Source: Haematococcus lacustris
Taxonomy: Eukaryota; Chlorophyta; Chlorophyceae; Chlamydomonadales; Haematococcaceae
DNA: 64,000 nucleotides
Reading direction: 5' to 3'
Assembly (NCBI GenBank): GCA_030144725.1
Contig: JASKMD010000009.1
Location: forward strand, 3,053,015-3,117,014
The notes beneath the pieces were generated by a model, which was given only the letters and a program-made list of their open reading frames with translations, had not been told where the DNA came from and ran no database searches. Within the stretch, counting starts at the first letter, position 1; each line of letters opens with the position of its first letter. A program made the translations under genes and the position numbers. This document shows, piece after piece, positions 35,882-63,482 of the stretch.

Positions 35882-36743
35882 TTTCAAGGCCAGGCCAACC
35901 AATGTCATCAAAAGGAAATACAGTGGCAGAGTGAGGGACAGGAGCTGGGAAGCCTCGCGTGTGGTCAGTGACAATCCCTTGCTTGCCTGCTTCAATAGAC
36001 TTCTTCATGTTTTCAGCTTCTGCTTTGGGGACGTTAGCCTTTACCACAACGGGTGCCTTCTCAACCTGCATGTCCACAATTGCCAGACCTGGTCGTCTAC
36101 CTGTTCTGTTCACACAGCCATGACACAGTTGCGACGCTGGGGCACGCACCAACTCTTTTGCCTCTTTCAGGCCAAGGTTTGTGATGGCTCTGATCTCCTT
36201 GATGACCTTGATTTTGCCTTCGGGCGTGAAGGACTCGAGCTTCACATCGAAGTCAGTCTTTTCTTTCTTGGGCTCGGGTGCAGGCTCGGCCGCGGCTGCC
36301 GGCGCTCCTGGCGCAGCTGCTGGTGCCGCTGCGGCTACGCCCGCGCCAGCGACAGGGAATGCTGGCATCGCGCCATACGCAGGTTTCTGCAAGTTTAGCC
36401 GCTTCCTTATAATCTCCGTAAGCCACGAGGACTCGAGCACAGTGAGGCTCAGAACCTCTTCCGCAAGCCGCTGAACCTTTGCATTGCCTATCTCCGCTGT
36501 TTCTGGCTGGCTCTTTACTGGTTCCGCATTGCTGCAAGCCGCTGATTTGCTAATGTGCCTTGTGAGCAGCAGACACGCTGTTCCACTGGCGCTGCTGCAC
36601 GATGGCGCAGCGGGGGACTGCAAGACGCCCGCCGCACACCTCCCTAAACAGTGCAGCAGCCCCGCCACCCGATGCTGCGCCATTGATGCACCGGTCGCAT
36701 GCTCAAGCGCAACCGTTTGGACAGGGTGCATCATGCAATGCAT
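35808..36743 (-). CDS. Ribosomal protein L7/L12 (bL12), probably mitochondrial
   Basis: bL12 forms the ribosomal stalk that recruits translation GTPases. Three exons in transcript order, 36743-36150, 36065-35987 and 35833-35808, give 232 codons plus stop in phase. The dimerisation segment is KVQRLAEEVLSLTVLESSWL. An Ala/Pro hinge follows. The C-terminal domain then runs through TDFDVKLESFTPEGKIKVIK, AITNLGLKEAKELVEKAP, ANVPKAEAENMKKSIEAAGA and KVALA. The long N-terminus with Arg and Ser but few acidic residues (MAQHRVAGLLHCLGRCAAG, from an alternative ATG at 36683) suggests an organelle transit peptide. I favour the mitochondrion, but the chloroplast is not excluded. Intron 2 starts with GC (GCAAGC at 35986), and only that junction restores the canonical C-terminus. 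Its 153-bp sequence contains a (CAG)11-type run. Confidence 0.9.
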
Positions 36744-39496
36744 GGCCGGTACTTCCGGCACGTGACTCTTTGAATTGCCTACATTTTGATACGGTGTGCA
36801 ACCATACCTACCTAGAGGTCTATATGGCGAGTTGAGTCAGCCACCAAACCTGGAAACGATCGACTAGCTTGCATCATAAGCACATCAAAAATGTCTTTAT
36901 GCCAGGCTACAAAGGCGGAGGTCAGGCAGCAAACAGTCAGCACGCCTGCACAACAGCTACGCTACCTATGGTCGTTTTGTTCCTGTATTGTTTGTGTGCA
37001 GCATGCGCAGTGTGCTTATCCGGCATGTAAAGCTGTCGTCTGCACCTTGTTGCGGACACTAAGAGTCTTCAAGCCGCAGTAACACATGACGCAATCAGCA
37101 CTGATGCGCCAGTCAAATCTGTGTGGGCTTGCCCCGCAACGCAAGCACAGCCCTAGGAGCGCCTCCACAGTGCTACCCATCTGCAGAAGAGCTCACCGTC
37201 ATAATGGTGAAGTCAGCGGGATGCAGCGGAGTAGTGCGATGCACAGTGTGCAAGGGGAGAGGGGCAGCACAGGGGTAGCAACGCCCGACGAGCCAGGTGC
37301 GTCACGTTCGTACCCACATGCGCAATGTGTGGCCACCAAAGTCAATGCTGGCTGTTCCGTAAGATGGCCACCGAGATGTTCATTTACTGTGCTGTACAGC
37401 CAGAAAGGAAACAAGCCCAAGTGCGGCAACAGCCTCAGATATAGCCAGTACAGCCCGTCGCAAGCAGTGAAGACAGTGGCACAGAGCAGCTGCCAGAGAA
37501 GCTCACCACCTGGAGCTATGGAAAGACAAAGGACCCAGGCCTGGTCACATACTACTTGGTGGTGAGCGCTGTTTAAGGTGCATGTGACTTGTATTGAGTG
37601 CCTGTGGCACACCTGGACCACAGCCCTGTCACCCAGCCGTGGCCCTTGCACACTGGGTGACTAGCCTGCCCACACCTTTCTGCTTAGCTGGCCTGAGCCA
37701 CTGGTATTTGGCCTCAGCGTGCTCCAGGCGTCGTTTACTGTGGCCCACCTGCCCACCCATTGTGACATGGTCAGGGTGGCAGGGCAGAGGATGAGATACA
37801 GAGACAGCCAGTGGAGACAGTGTGGGCATGAGGGGCGTGCACTGCATTGCATGCAGGCCGCCTTTGCCGTTCCCGCTGCTGCTCATCATCATCCCCTTCC
37901 TGCCGTTCAATAGATGAGCTGAGGCGCTGTGCAGAGAGTGGGATGGGAGTGGGGAAGCCCCTCGTGACACTGGCTGATAAGAACGGGGTCACTGCTCTAG
38001 GCGGACAGGGGGGGGCAGCCATGTGCAGCCTTGACCTGTGGAGTGGTGATGGAGGTACCTTGTCGAGCAAGGCCCCATTGCAACCTTGATGCACAGGCCA
38101 GGGCCAGCGGGACGGGTGGTGAAGGCTCCCACCTCGCAGTGCCTAGCCCAGCGCCCAGCCATGGCATGTGTAGGGCGCACTGGAGGAATCTTACTGCTGC
38201 CAATGTGTGCGCGTGTCGCCTGCTTCTGATCAAGAACGCTATCTAAACTTTCAGTCGATGTTGTAAAATCAGCAGTGGGGTGGGGGGGGTGTGGGGGGTG
38301 TGGGGCATGCCCGTCAGCAGACGAGGGTCGGCAGCTTTGAAAGGGCCTGGGGCGGTCGGGGTGTGGGGGAGCAGGCCCTGGGTTGCCTCCTGCCCCGGGT
38401 GTGACCCAAAGTGTGGCCCTGGAGTGAGAGGTGTGAGGGGCTTGCTCCGTGGGCTAGGGCGTATGATGTGGGAGGGCCTTGCTGCGGCTGTGTTGTTTTG
38501 GCTGGATGGTGAGGCCTACCCACCAAGGGGCAACACCAGCTTGGGCCATGATTCAGAGCAGCAGGGTCAGCCTTGGGAGAGAGCAGCAGGGCCAGGCTGC
38601 ATCGGTTGGACCATGGCTAGTGAGAGTAGCTGGTTGTGGCTTATACCGCTGAAGCCGTCAGCCGTTAGGCTGCTTGGCCGCCCTCCCCCTCTAGGGGTTC
38701 GGGACTTTCTGCAACGCACAAAGCAAGGTGTACAAACAAGGCCAGCCCGCACCATGGAATAAAGAAAGACAACATCTTGGGCTTAGCATGCCGGCTATCA
38801 CGATGCTTCCCTTGTTTCCCCCTCCCCTGCCATGCAGCTGTCATGTCCATGTAGTTGACACGGCCATGCTCCGTCATCTGTGCTTAACCGCCCTTGGGCT
38901 GCTCTAAAACGACATCTACGACATCGAGTGTGTCCCAGTGAAGGTCGACCCTAGCGGTGTGCACCCCCAGTGGCGGGTCCGCCCAGGGGTCCCCTGATGG
39001 ACCGCAGTGTGAGCCCAAGGGAGGTTGATCGGCTTGGCGGCTGGAGGAGCAGCAGACCCGCCTGGCTGAACCTGAGTCAGGCTCTAGGCACCTGAGCCGC
39101 TGCGCCCTGGCCCTGCTGGCCTCATGCTCTCCCTCGGCTCTGTCATGCTTCCGGTGCTTGCCTCCGCTGCACCTTGTCCTCCGGCCCTGTCCTGCCCCCA
39201 GGCGCTGCTGGCCTCATCGGGTCACGCGGCTAGCAAGCCCCCTTGGCGGACCTGGTGGTGCTGACCCTCTTGCACCCCTTGGGTGTGTGATGAACCTGCT
39301 GGTACGGTGCCTGGTCTGTCAGCCCTATCATGCCCACTTTGTCTCACGGTCCCTGGCCCTAGTCAGGGGCAGCAGGCCGCTGCCTATCTGCCAACAGGGT
39401 CAAGCTGGCTGCCCGGGCTGGCCGCTGCTAGTGCTGCCCAGTCCTTCTGGCCTGTGGCCGCCAGGGTCCCTGTCCCTGTCCCTGAGCGCCCTGGCC
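36744..39496. other. Intergenic region between L7/L12 and the NEK kinase; no gene recognised
   Basis: About 2.7 kb lie between the start of the L7/L12 gene and the stop of the NEK gene. Short open frames exist on both strands, the longest about 160 codons (at 37086 and 38280), but none shows a domain, a splice pattern or codon behaviour I can support. The right-hand part probably includes the NEK 3' UTR. Confidence 0.4.
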
Positions 39497-55322
<15,826 letters not shown>

Positions 55323-56430
55323 GGTGGCTGAGCTTGCTATCACCCAGGCCTTCTTGTGTCACTGCACTGCGTTGTAGCTGATGTAGTGGCGTGCTGACAT
55401 CCATAACGCTGGGGACCAGGGTGGCTCAACGCAGCTTCTTCGCTGACATTGGTACGGTTGCGCATGAATGAATGCGTATTAGGTTACGTGGCAGAGGCTG
55501 CCTGCTAAACAGCACGACGCGGCATACATGTGAGCACAACAGCCTGTGCAAGCATCACACACTCAGGTTTGAATTGGGTTACTGCGTTGTACAGCGCGAA
55601 GCCTCTCCGTACGTGAGGTAGGCATTTGATCGCTCTGGCACTTACGGGATTATACCTGTCAGAACATCTGCTGTGTACCAATCGGCGACTGCTACCATAT
55701 CTAATGTGTCAAGATGCGGCAGACTACACGAAAGTCCATTGCAGGGACAAGACTCGTCAGGCTTAGAGCCTCAGGCGCAGTGTAATGGAGTTGCGTAGAT
55801 TTGGTGATGCAGCAATCACCATGACAGTTGGCAGTCTGGTCTAGCGGTCAGGCAATATGCTAATGGCTTGCTGCAGGGAGTAGCTCTGAGGCTGTAGCAG
55901 CCTGGGGCCACACAGCCCAGCAAAACAGCGATACTGTGCATGGCATGAGCAGTATGCCTACATTGCAGATAGGACAGGACAGTACATCATTGTGGGGCAT
56001 GTCTGTCATACCACCATTGTCAGGCTTTGGGCAACCACAGCTTCACAACTTAGCGACAAATCACAACCCTTAGCGCTGTTAGGCACATGTTGGCCGCAAT
56101 GGGGGTGAGGAAGATTGTTGCTTGCCCCACACCCTGGGCACCTCCTGCACCCTACACTTCAGGGTCGGGGGGAGTGTGACCCCTTGAGCTATGAGTCGCA
56201 GAGATGGTGTCTTGGTGACTCATCTGCGTTCTGCCTTTGTAACCCGCTGCTGCTGGTGCAAGCAACAAGGTGCGGCACCCACCTGACCAGATGGCTGGTA
56301 GAGGCCGGCAAGGGCCGAGAAGGGCTGGCAGGTAAGGGGGTATGGATTGGGTCAGGGTTGGGGTCCTGCCTGGTGTGTGCGTGTCATGTGAGCTGCACCT
56401 GCCGCCTGACCGGCCTAGTCCCGCAGCCAG
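55323..56430. other. 5' flank of the NEK gene; no gene recognised
   Basis: This region is lower in GC than its surroundings and holds no supported gene. It should contain the NEK promoter and 5' UTR on the minus strand. A sequence at about 55838 (TGGTCTAGCGGT) resembles a tRNA A box but has no convincing partner B box. Confidence 0.4.
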
Positions 56431-57130
56431 GGTGGGTGGAAGGCCAATGCGGTGCGGGAGGGGTTTTGCAAGGTGGTGGAGCAGCCTAGCAGGCCCAGCA
56501 TGGATACCAGGCTTCACAGGCTGGTGATCGTGGATGAGATCCGCACCAGCCGTGTCAGCTCATCTGTGCACGCCCGCCAGCCATGTGAGCTGCACTTGCC
56601 GCCTGACCGGCCTAGGCCTGCAGACTGGGTACCCTTAGTATGCCAGGTCAAGCAGCGGCTTGTGCGCATAGTCTGGAGCCAGCGGCATGCTAAGTGTGTG
56701 CGGGGCCTGAAGTGGTGCCATGAGGTGCCGCCCAACCCCCCTCCCCCTCCCCCAGCTCCGCACCACCCTGCCCCTACCCAGGACCCTCCCCCTGCCCCAG
56801 CTCAGGCCCAGCCCCCTTCCCCTGCCCAGGACCAGCCCCCTGCCCAGCCCCCACCTGGCCCAGTGCAACGACCCCAGGCCCCCCCATGGGGGAGGTGGCT
56901 GGACCGGGACACCAACCCCTGCCTCAACTTCCAGCGTTTTGGGGAGAGCAAGCAGTGCCCCCTGGAGCTGTGCAGCTGGAAGGACCTGAAGGCTCTGCCC
57001 CCCGTTGGCAAGGAGTACCAGCAGGCCTACAAGCTGGTCAATGACCGGCTGCCCAAGGTCAAGCAGCGGCTACACCGGGCTGCAGACTACCGCGCGTGGT
57101 ATTGACGGCCGGGCCCGCAACAATGCATAG
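56430..57130 (+). pseudogene. TnpB/Fanzor-like nuclease remnant 2 (divergent)
   Basis: The frame starts behind a CCCGCAG acceptor at about 56426 (QGGWKANAVREGFCKVVEQP) and runs through VIVDEIRTSRVSSSVHARQP, RGLKWCHEV, a Pro-rich linker of about 50 residues and GRWLDRDTNPCLNFQRFGES to NDRLPKVKQRLHRAADYR. That frame stops at 57105. One base out of frame, the next codons read IDGRARNNA and a stop at 57130, which looks like the natural end, so a one-base insertion near 57092 is likely. The RuvC-II Glu (in DEIRT) and the RuvC-III Asp (in DRDTN) are kept, but Asn-Ala-Ala is changed to Asn-Pro-Cys. The N-terminal half with the first catalytic Asp is absent. It belongs to a different subfamily from remnants 1 and 3. 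Confidence 0.6.
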
Positions 57131-57510
57131 GCCCTAGTAGTTTGCACAGGCTGTTAGCCTTTCAAGTGGTCATGGGGCAAGTGGTCATGGGGTTTGCCCA
57201 CAAACGGGCCATCGATGTGGGGTTTGCAGTCATTAAGGGTGCGACCGAGGATGCTTCAACTTGTTTGGAGTAGCTGAGTGAGATTACCCACAGTCAAACA
57301 TGTTGTTCCTTGTTGAATGGGTTTTGTTTGCCTGGTGAGTGTGTGTGGGTAATGGGCAGTGTGGTGAAATGGGCATTGGGGTGAGCGGGCAGGCTTTTGG
57401 GCAGGCAGGAGACCGTGAGGTGTCATGGGGTCAGCAGCAGGCGGGGGACGGAACCAACGTAGACTGATGTGTGACGTCTCAGCTGCTGCTGGTGGAAGCA
57501 GGAGAGAGCG

Positions 57511-58880
57511 GGACTGCTGGTCTCTGTTGGTCTCTGACATTCATGCTGCATGGTGCCGCCCTCGTGCCCTTTGGAAGTGCCCTTTGGGAGTGCGAGAGTG
57601 AGTGACATCGTCTCCTGGGTATACGTAGTAGGTATCAACAGGTGTTTGCTGATATGAGCCTAGTGGCGACCGGACACTGGAGCAGTTCTTCAAGAAGGTG
57701 AGGGTGGGTAGGAGAGAGGAAGGTTAAGGGACTGGGAGGTGGTGGGTTGGTATGAAGTGAGCATGAAGAATATGTCAGCCATCATGTGTGTGCCTCGTGT
57801 GCATGGCCGCAGTTGGAGGAGGACATGGCAGAGGTGTCCATGGAGCGCCATGGGCATGCCAAGCACCTGGTGGTGTTCTTTGGAGCAGCTAGCATTGGCA
57901 CTGGGGGTGGGTGGGGTGCTGATGCAGTTCTGCGGGCCTGCTGCAAGGTGGTGTGCAGGCCCAGGGGGACAGACCAGCGGCGGGGTAGGGTGGTGCTTGT
58001 GGATGAGCACCGCACCACCCGGATCAGCTCAGTTGTGAATGGCCAGCAGCCCTGTGAGAGGCAGCTGAACAAGCGCAGGGCCACCAGGCCTGCAGGCTGG
58101 AAGCCCCCAGCAGGGCAGGTGGAACCACGCCTGCTGCGCCCAGCCTGGAGCCAGCAGCGTGACCAGCCAGTGCGGGGCATGATGTGGTGCCCAGTAGTGG
58201 CCCCCCGCAAGCCCCCACAGGCCCCACGCAGCAGCCAGGCAGCCACACAGGCAGCAGCCTCAGAGCCTGGGCCCAGCACTCCCCTGCCAGCCAAGCGCAG
58301 CAAGCGCACCAAGGCTGAGCCAGAGGCAGCTGAGCCCAGCCAGCCCACCAAGGGCAAAGGCAAGGCCCAGGGCAAGGCTGCCAAAGCCAAGCCAGCACCG
58401 CAGCCAGGCAGGTGGGTAGACAGGGACTGCAACGCAGCGCTGAACATGCAGCGTATTGGGAGAGCAAGTGGCGCCCACTGGAGCTGTGCTTCTGGCCAGA
58501 CCAGGGAGCGCTGCCAGCCAAGGGCAAGGAGTACCCTGGCCTGGGGTACAAGCGGCTGCGAGACAAGCCATCCACGGCCCAGCAGCAGCAGCCTGCTGTG
58601 GCACAGTAGTGTGTGCCCCCCCCCCCCCACTTGAAGCTGTCATCAGCTTACAATCAGTGCATGTTTTGTCATGCCAACTCTACGGTGTAGCCCTGTCACC
58701 GGGGTCAGGCAATGCTGCAGGTGGTAGGCGACCATGACCATGTGTATGCCATGTATAGGCCATGAGCATGCCATGTGATGGGAACTCCACACAGATGAAA
58801 CACTGTTTTGTAGTGGTTCACAACTAGTGTGTTCGACTGCAATGAAGGCTCAAGGTTGAGGGCCAAGGTGCTGGTGGGAG
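57511..58880 (+). pseudogene. TnpB/Fanzor-like nuclease remnant 3, 5'-deleted
   Basis: The 5' block (57511-57667) matches 53357-53504 of remnant 1. After AGCCTAGTGGCG it jumps into the coding middle (TLEQFFKK), then splices at GTGAGG (about 57697) to LEEDMAEVSMERHGHAKHLV at 57812. The frame runs through VVFFGAASIGTGGGWGADAV, VVLVDEHRTTRISSVVNGQ, VRGMMWCPVV, a Lys/Pro-rich linker and GRWVDRDCNAALNMQRIG. A missing G near 58457 breaks the frame, whereas remnant 1 is intact at that point. The start codon and the part that would carry the first RuvC Asp are deleted. The pattern of FFG, DE.RT and DRD.NAA.N is that of TnpB/Fanzor RNA-guided nucleases, with no recognisable Cys4 zinc ribbon between the last two motifs. 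Confidence 0.62.
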
Positions 58881-60336
58881 CAGCAAAGGTTGAGGGCCAA
58901 GGTGCTGGTGGGCCCTGCCTCACCAGCTGGCCCAATGGTGTGCAAAATACCAACCTGGCCACATAGCTGCTCAAGCACGATGGCATTCACTACGATGGGC
59001 TATGTGCTTGCGCTTAATGATGTGTTATGTGGTACTTCCGCAAAACTGCGCATGCAATGATGAAAGCTTGCCGCACTTCCACTCGGGCGCTCCCAACATG
59101 GGGTTGGTAATATGCATGCAAGTACTCTCTCAATAGTGCATCGTTTTCGATAGCGTTTATCACATTGGTATCTGCAAAGCAATGCGCATCATTTGACCAT
59201 CAGCGCAAGCCATTGGAGTCTTTGCTCGCGTACTGCCACATGTGCCCGCGAACAAATAACAGCGGCGAGACGGGTATCCTTGGGACGGTGAGCCACATCC
59301 CTGTGGCGCCATCTATCTGGCGCAGTGAGCGGGTTGTGCACACATGGAATGTCCGGCAAACACCCAACGCGATGCCTGCCGGGCGTGCAGGGCACCTAGA
59401 CGGGGTGATTGAAGCATATGTTCATACTCCCTTCCGTCGAATACACCATTTGGGTCGGCGCACACTAAGGTATCACCGGGTTACACCCCCCCTCCTCTAC
59501 TGTGTCATCCACTGTATTGCACCCGCTGCACTCACAAGAAAATGGCTATGAAATGTTTGTTCTTGACCCCTTGGCGCTTTTGTTAAAACAAACCGCACGT
59601 TAAACAGCCCAGGCCTCTATCAGTTTCACATCTTCAAAGTGACATCATGTTCTCCAAGCAGAATCAGGGCCACGGGGCTGTGGGGGTGGCAGTTGAGCTA
59701 TGAAACTTTGCACGCAGGTGGATGGCATGTAGGGGAGTGTAACTCTCAGAGGAGCCGAGTCCAAACTCGGTCATGGTGTGGAGTTGTGCGACTGACTGCA
59801 TGGCTCTGGCCCTGAGATCGGCTAAGGGAGTTGGGGGTCACAGACCAAAGTGAGCTTTTGGCTTAGCTGAGTATGAGCGTTTGTAACAATGTCTAAAAGG
59901 AGCGTAACCTAGTAAGTAGCATGCTGTAAGTCCCAATGGTCGAGCTGTGGCATTGCCCTCTAGGTAAGGGGGGGAGGTGGGCTCATTGCCACATCGCCGC
60001 AACCGCTTTCCGATCCGACTGCTGCTGCCGACGCGCATGCGCATGTAGAGCAGCCTAAGCGACGAAGGCGGTCGCAGCGATGACGGCATGCCCCGCAACG
60101 GCCCAAATTTGAATCACTAACTATGACGCTTTGTTGTGCACGGCCTACTCGGTGTATGTTTATTCTGGATGGGTGAAAGGTAGCTGGCTGGGTTGGCTAC
60201 ATACTGAGCCAGCTAGCATTAAATTTGGCGCAGCGAGTGCAGAGTTACAGCCGTCCTACTACCAGGGGTCGGTTTACTGCCATTTTTTGAATGTTGGGGG
60301 CGCCTGACTTCCACCCTCGCCATCGGTCATCGCATC
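58881..60336. other. Intergenic region, no gene recognised
   Basis: About 1.45 kb of lower-GC sequence lies between the nuclease remnant and the next gene. An open frame of 128 codons at 59165-59551 begins without an ATG and shows no domain. A short perfect hairpin (CGAGTCC AAACTCG type) lies near 59757. The last 100-200 bases must hold the promoter and leader of the gene pair that follows. Confidence 0.4.
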
Positions 60337-60618
60337 ATGAACCCAGAGTCTGGCAGAGGAGAACCTCAGGCCCAAGAGCTGCCGACGTTGTCGAGGGAAG
60401 AGCGCGCGCCGTTTTCAAGAAAGTATTACAAGCGCCATCGCATTGCCACCCGCCTAATAGTGCTGGGCATCGCGGGCAGCTGCCTCTTGTACGACTGGGA
60501 GAGCTACTTAGGTACTGACGAGCACATCTTCAAGAGCATCCGCCCAGCTGCGCGCCGCACACTTGACTGGATGTGGGGTGTTGAGCCCCCGCTTCGTACA
60601 CCGCACCAACAGCAGTAG
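60337..60618 (+). CDS. Small single-pass membrane protein, 93 aa (unknown function)
   Basis: An intronless ORF of 93 codons starts with ATG at 60337. A charged, Arg-rich N-terminus (REERAPFSRKYYKRHR) precedes one hydrophobic segment (IATRLIVLGIAGSCLLY, about residues 37-53) and an amphipathic C-terminus with WESYLGTDEHIFKSIRPA. A short basic N-terminus before a membrane helix would suit an organelle inner-membrane protein, but this is inference. I do not recognise the family. The stop codon lies 18 bases before the ATG of the next gene on the same strand, leaving no room for a separate promoter, so the two are probably on one mRNA. The composition looks coding rather than random: codon third positions are G/C-rich and the middle is hydrophobic. 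Confidence 0.65.
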   Translation: MNPESGRGEPQAQELPTLSREERAPFSRKYYKRHRIATRLIVLGIAGSCLLYDWESYLGTDEHIFKSIRPAARRTLDWMWGVEPPLRTPHQQQ

Positions 60619-60636
60619 TGCGCGCAAAGCTGAGCC

Positions 60637-63071
60637 ATGGTTCCAGCAGCAGCAGCTGCAGCCGCTGGCGACGGTCTCCCTACGAGCTTGTCCCTGCCAA
60701 CACCAGGCAGCGCTAGTTCTGCGTACAGCTTGCAGCCCACCCCCTCCCCACCGCTGCCAGTGCTCCTCTCCTCCTCCACCTCTTCCTTCACAGTGCGCGC
60801 CTCTGCAGCCCCATTCATCCCCCGCACTGCTAGGGCAGCACAAGCATCTCCAGCTGTGGAGCTGGCTGCAGCTGTGGGTCCAGGGACAGGAGCAGCCGCT
60901 GCAGCTGTGAGTCCAGGAACAGGAGCAGCCGCAGCATCATGGGCAGTGCATGAAACAGGTGGACAGACAGGGAGAGGCGTGGGGGTGGGGCCAGGCAACG
61001 GGGCAGCAGCAGCAGCACCAGGTCCTGGTGTGACTCAGACCCCAGGAGGTGGGGAGGCTCACTCCCTCACTCATGCAGGCGCCTTGCCTTGGTCATCAGA
61101 GCAGCAGCAGGCTGAGACAGGTGATGGGCTGCAGCAGGCTTGGTGTGGCTGGGCTGAGGCGGCGGCAGCAGATGGGCAGCATGAGGACTGGGCTGAGACG
61201 GGGTGGGAGGGCTGGGGCTGGGGTGAGCAAGCAGCTTGGGAGTGGTCGGGGCAGGAGGGTGTGGGAGCTTGGGAAGCTGGGGAGGAGGTGGGGTTGGGAG
61301 AGGAGGCTGGAGCCTGGCCTGCCCCTGGCCTTGACGGCAGCTGGGGTGTGACAGGGGTTGGGGCTATGGCGCAGACTGCTTGCCCTGGGCTGGCAGGCGC
61401 GCAGGCTGAGGAGCTGCTGGCGGTGCTGTTCCCAGCGTATGACGCAGGGCTGCTGGGCGCGCTGCTGGCGGTGCATGGGGGGAGTCTTGAGGCCTGCGTC
61501 AGGGAGCTGGAGGCGTTGGAGCAGCCCGGGGGGCGGCAGCAGGGGCTGGCAGGGCGCCAGGGACCAGGGGGAGTCAGGGGCAGTGCTGGGGGGGTGAAGG
61601 GAGGTCAGCAGCAGGGTGGAGGAGGGGCCCTACAGCCAAAGCTGCAGGGGGAGGGGCGTGATGCAGAGCGGCAGGGGGGATGGCCAGCTGACCCTCAGCG
61701 ACTGGACCTGCAGGACCTGGCTGCCTTCCCTAGCCTCACCCTGGCTGCGTGCTCCCCCGCAGCCACCAGCCATGGCTCAGGCAGTAAGGTGCAAGGGGCT
61801 GGAGGGCCGCCTGGCACTGCCACAGCGGCAGGGCCATGGCCTGCTGCTTCGTATCGCCCTCGCCCCGCTGACTGCCCTGGCGCAGCCGCCCCTAGCCACA
61901 CCCAAGCTGGTGGCAAGGCTGCCGGGGTCCCAGCCCCCTCCCCTTCCTGGGCTGCTGCTGCCGCTGCTGCTGCTGCTAGGCCCACCACCCAGCCACCTGC
62001 CCCAGCCAGCACTGTAGCAGGAGGCCGGGCAGGGGCCACCGCTGGGTCTGGCAGGGCCACGGGGCAGGGCAGTGAGGCGGGCCGGCTGCGGTCAGCGGTG
62101 CCCTGGGTGGCCACAGGGGCGGCGGTGACGGCGCAGTACAAGGCAGCCAGGGCAGAGGCCAGCCAGTGGGCGCGTGCCCGCAACGTGTGTTATCAGCAGG
62201 TTTGTGGGGGAGGGGCAGGGGCAGGGGGACGTGAGAGGGGCTGGTCAGGGTGTGGGCAGGAGGAGCCCCTGCAAAAGGAGTTGGTTAAGTAAGGGAGGAG
62301 AGTGAGGGGGGAGACGAGCCGTTGGTGGAAGGTGCAAGGAAGCTGCATAGATGGCTAGGCCGGCCTAGACCCATGCAAACTCTCCAGCAGTGCTCAGCAG
62401 GCCCTCCTTGCCTCACCTCCTTGAGCCATGGCTAATGCTTCACTGAGCTGTGTCCTGCATCACTTTCGGTCAGGGCAGCTAGGCAGAGTCCAGGTGCTTG
62501 AGGCACCTCAGCCTGCTGGCCTATGCTTGTTCAGGCCACGCTGGCGTTCCTGGCTGGCGACAAAGCACGTGCCAAAGAGCTTTCGCGCAGCGGCAAAGGG
62601 CACACGGAGAAGATGTGGGCGGCACACGAGGAGGCCGCCCGCCTCATCCTGGAAGCCAGGAACCCCGGTCTCCGAGTGCCTGGCTTGGGCGCAGTGGCAA
62701 GCGAGCGCTCCGTGCCCTCCGTGCCCACGTCGCTCCGGTCAGCTGCCGGCGATCCGCCGGGAGTGCGGCGCCAGCCAGCGCACAGGACGTGTGAGGCGGA
62801 TCCAACGTTCCTTGACCTGCATGGTCTACATGTCTCAGAGGCGGTCGCCGCCCTCGAGGCGGTTGTCACTCAACGTAGGGCAAGTGCCGCGGACGGGGGG
62901 GCGCGAGGAGCGGCACGGCTCACGGTGTTGACCGGGACCGGACACCACTCTGAAGGACCGCATGGCCTGTCCAGGCTTCCACAAGCCGTGGCAAAGTTTC
63001 TGGCTGCACGTGGTTTGCGCAGTCGAGAAGTACAACCGGGCTTGATTGAGATCGATATCGATTTGATGTGA
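60637..63071 (+). CDS. CUE / DUF1771 / Smr-domain protein (CID7-like)
   Basis: Two exons, 60637-62199 and 62535-63071, give 699 codons plus stop in phase. The ATG at 60637 has good context (GAGCCATGG). A long Ala/Gly/Gln-rich N-terminal half leads to a CUE-like ubiquitin-binding helix bundle (AEELLAVLFPAYDAGLLGAL, about 254-292), then LDLQDLAAFPSL (about 357-368), resembling the short motifs that such proteins use to bind RNA-binding partners. DUF1771 (AQYKAARAEASQWARARN through HEEAARLILEARNPG) spans about 500-566. The Smr domain (FLDLHGLHVSEAVAALEAVV; TVLTGTGHHSEG) covers about 610-699. Smr domains are usually nicking or RNA endonucleases; the LDLHG and TGTGHHS motifs are intact. Plant relatives are poly(A)-binding-protein-interacting CID-type proteins. 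It follows the 93-aa ORF after 18 bases. Confidence 0.85.
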
Positions 63072-63300
63072 TGAGCATGTTTAAGGCGTTGGAGCTCGAC
63101 GTCTAGTCATCGTGTTGCTCAGCAACATATCACTTCTAAGCAATCAGGGTGCTACTGCTGCCTCTGCCACCACTTGCGCCCCAGTTTTGTAACGCAGTCG
63201 TACCCAAAAGCTTGTGACCCGCTGGCTAATCAGACAGGGCCCGCATGTACTATGGTTAGCCCCAATGCGGTGGCACATGCCAGGCGCCATATCCGGCTGT
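63072..63300. other. 3' flank of the Smr gene
   Basis: Contains TGTAA at 63188-63192, 117 bases after the stop. No gene is seen. Confidence 0.5.
63188..63192 (+). terminator. Candidate TGTAA poly(A) signal for the 60337-63071 gene pair
   Basis: This is the first plus-strand TGTAA after the Smr stop codon. No such signal lies between the 93-aa ORF and the Smr ORF, which supports a shared 3' end. Confidence 0.5.
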
Positions 63301-63305
63301 CTCTC

Positions 63306-63482
63306 AGGGCCAGGGCCAGGGCCAGGGCCAGGGCCAGGGCCAGGGCCAGGGCCAGGGCCAGGGCCAGGGCCAGGGCCAGGGCCAGGGCCAGGGCCAGGGC
63401 CAGGGCCAGGGCCAGAACTAGGGCCAGGGTCAGAGCCAGGGCCAGGGCCAGGGCCAGAACTAGGGCCAGGGTCAGGGTTAGG
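63306..63482. repeat. (AGGGCC)n hexanucleotide array
   Basis: About 18 perfect AGGGCC units are followed by degenerate ones (AGAACT, AGGGTC), ending in AGGGTTAGG. The Arg/Ala, Gly/Pro and Leu/Ala stop-free frames across it are artefacts. Confidence 0.96.

Noticed and set aside
55830..55900. tRNA-like A box (TGGTCTAGCGGT)
   Set aside because: No matching B box at the right distance and no cloverleaf. At best it is a degenerate SINE head.
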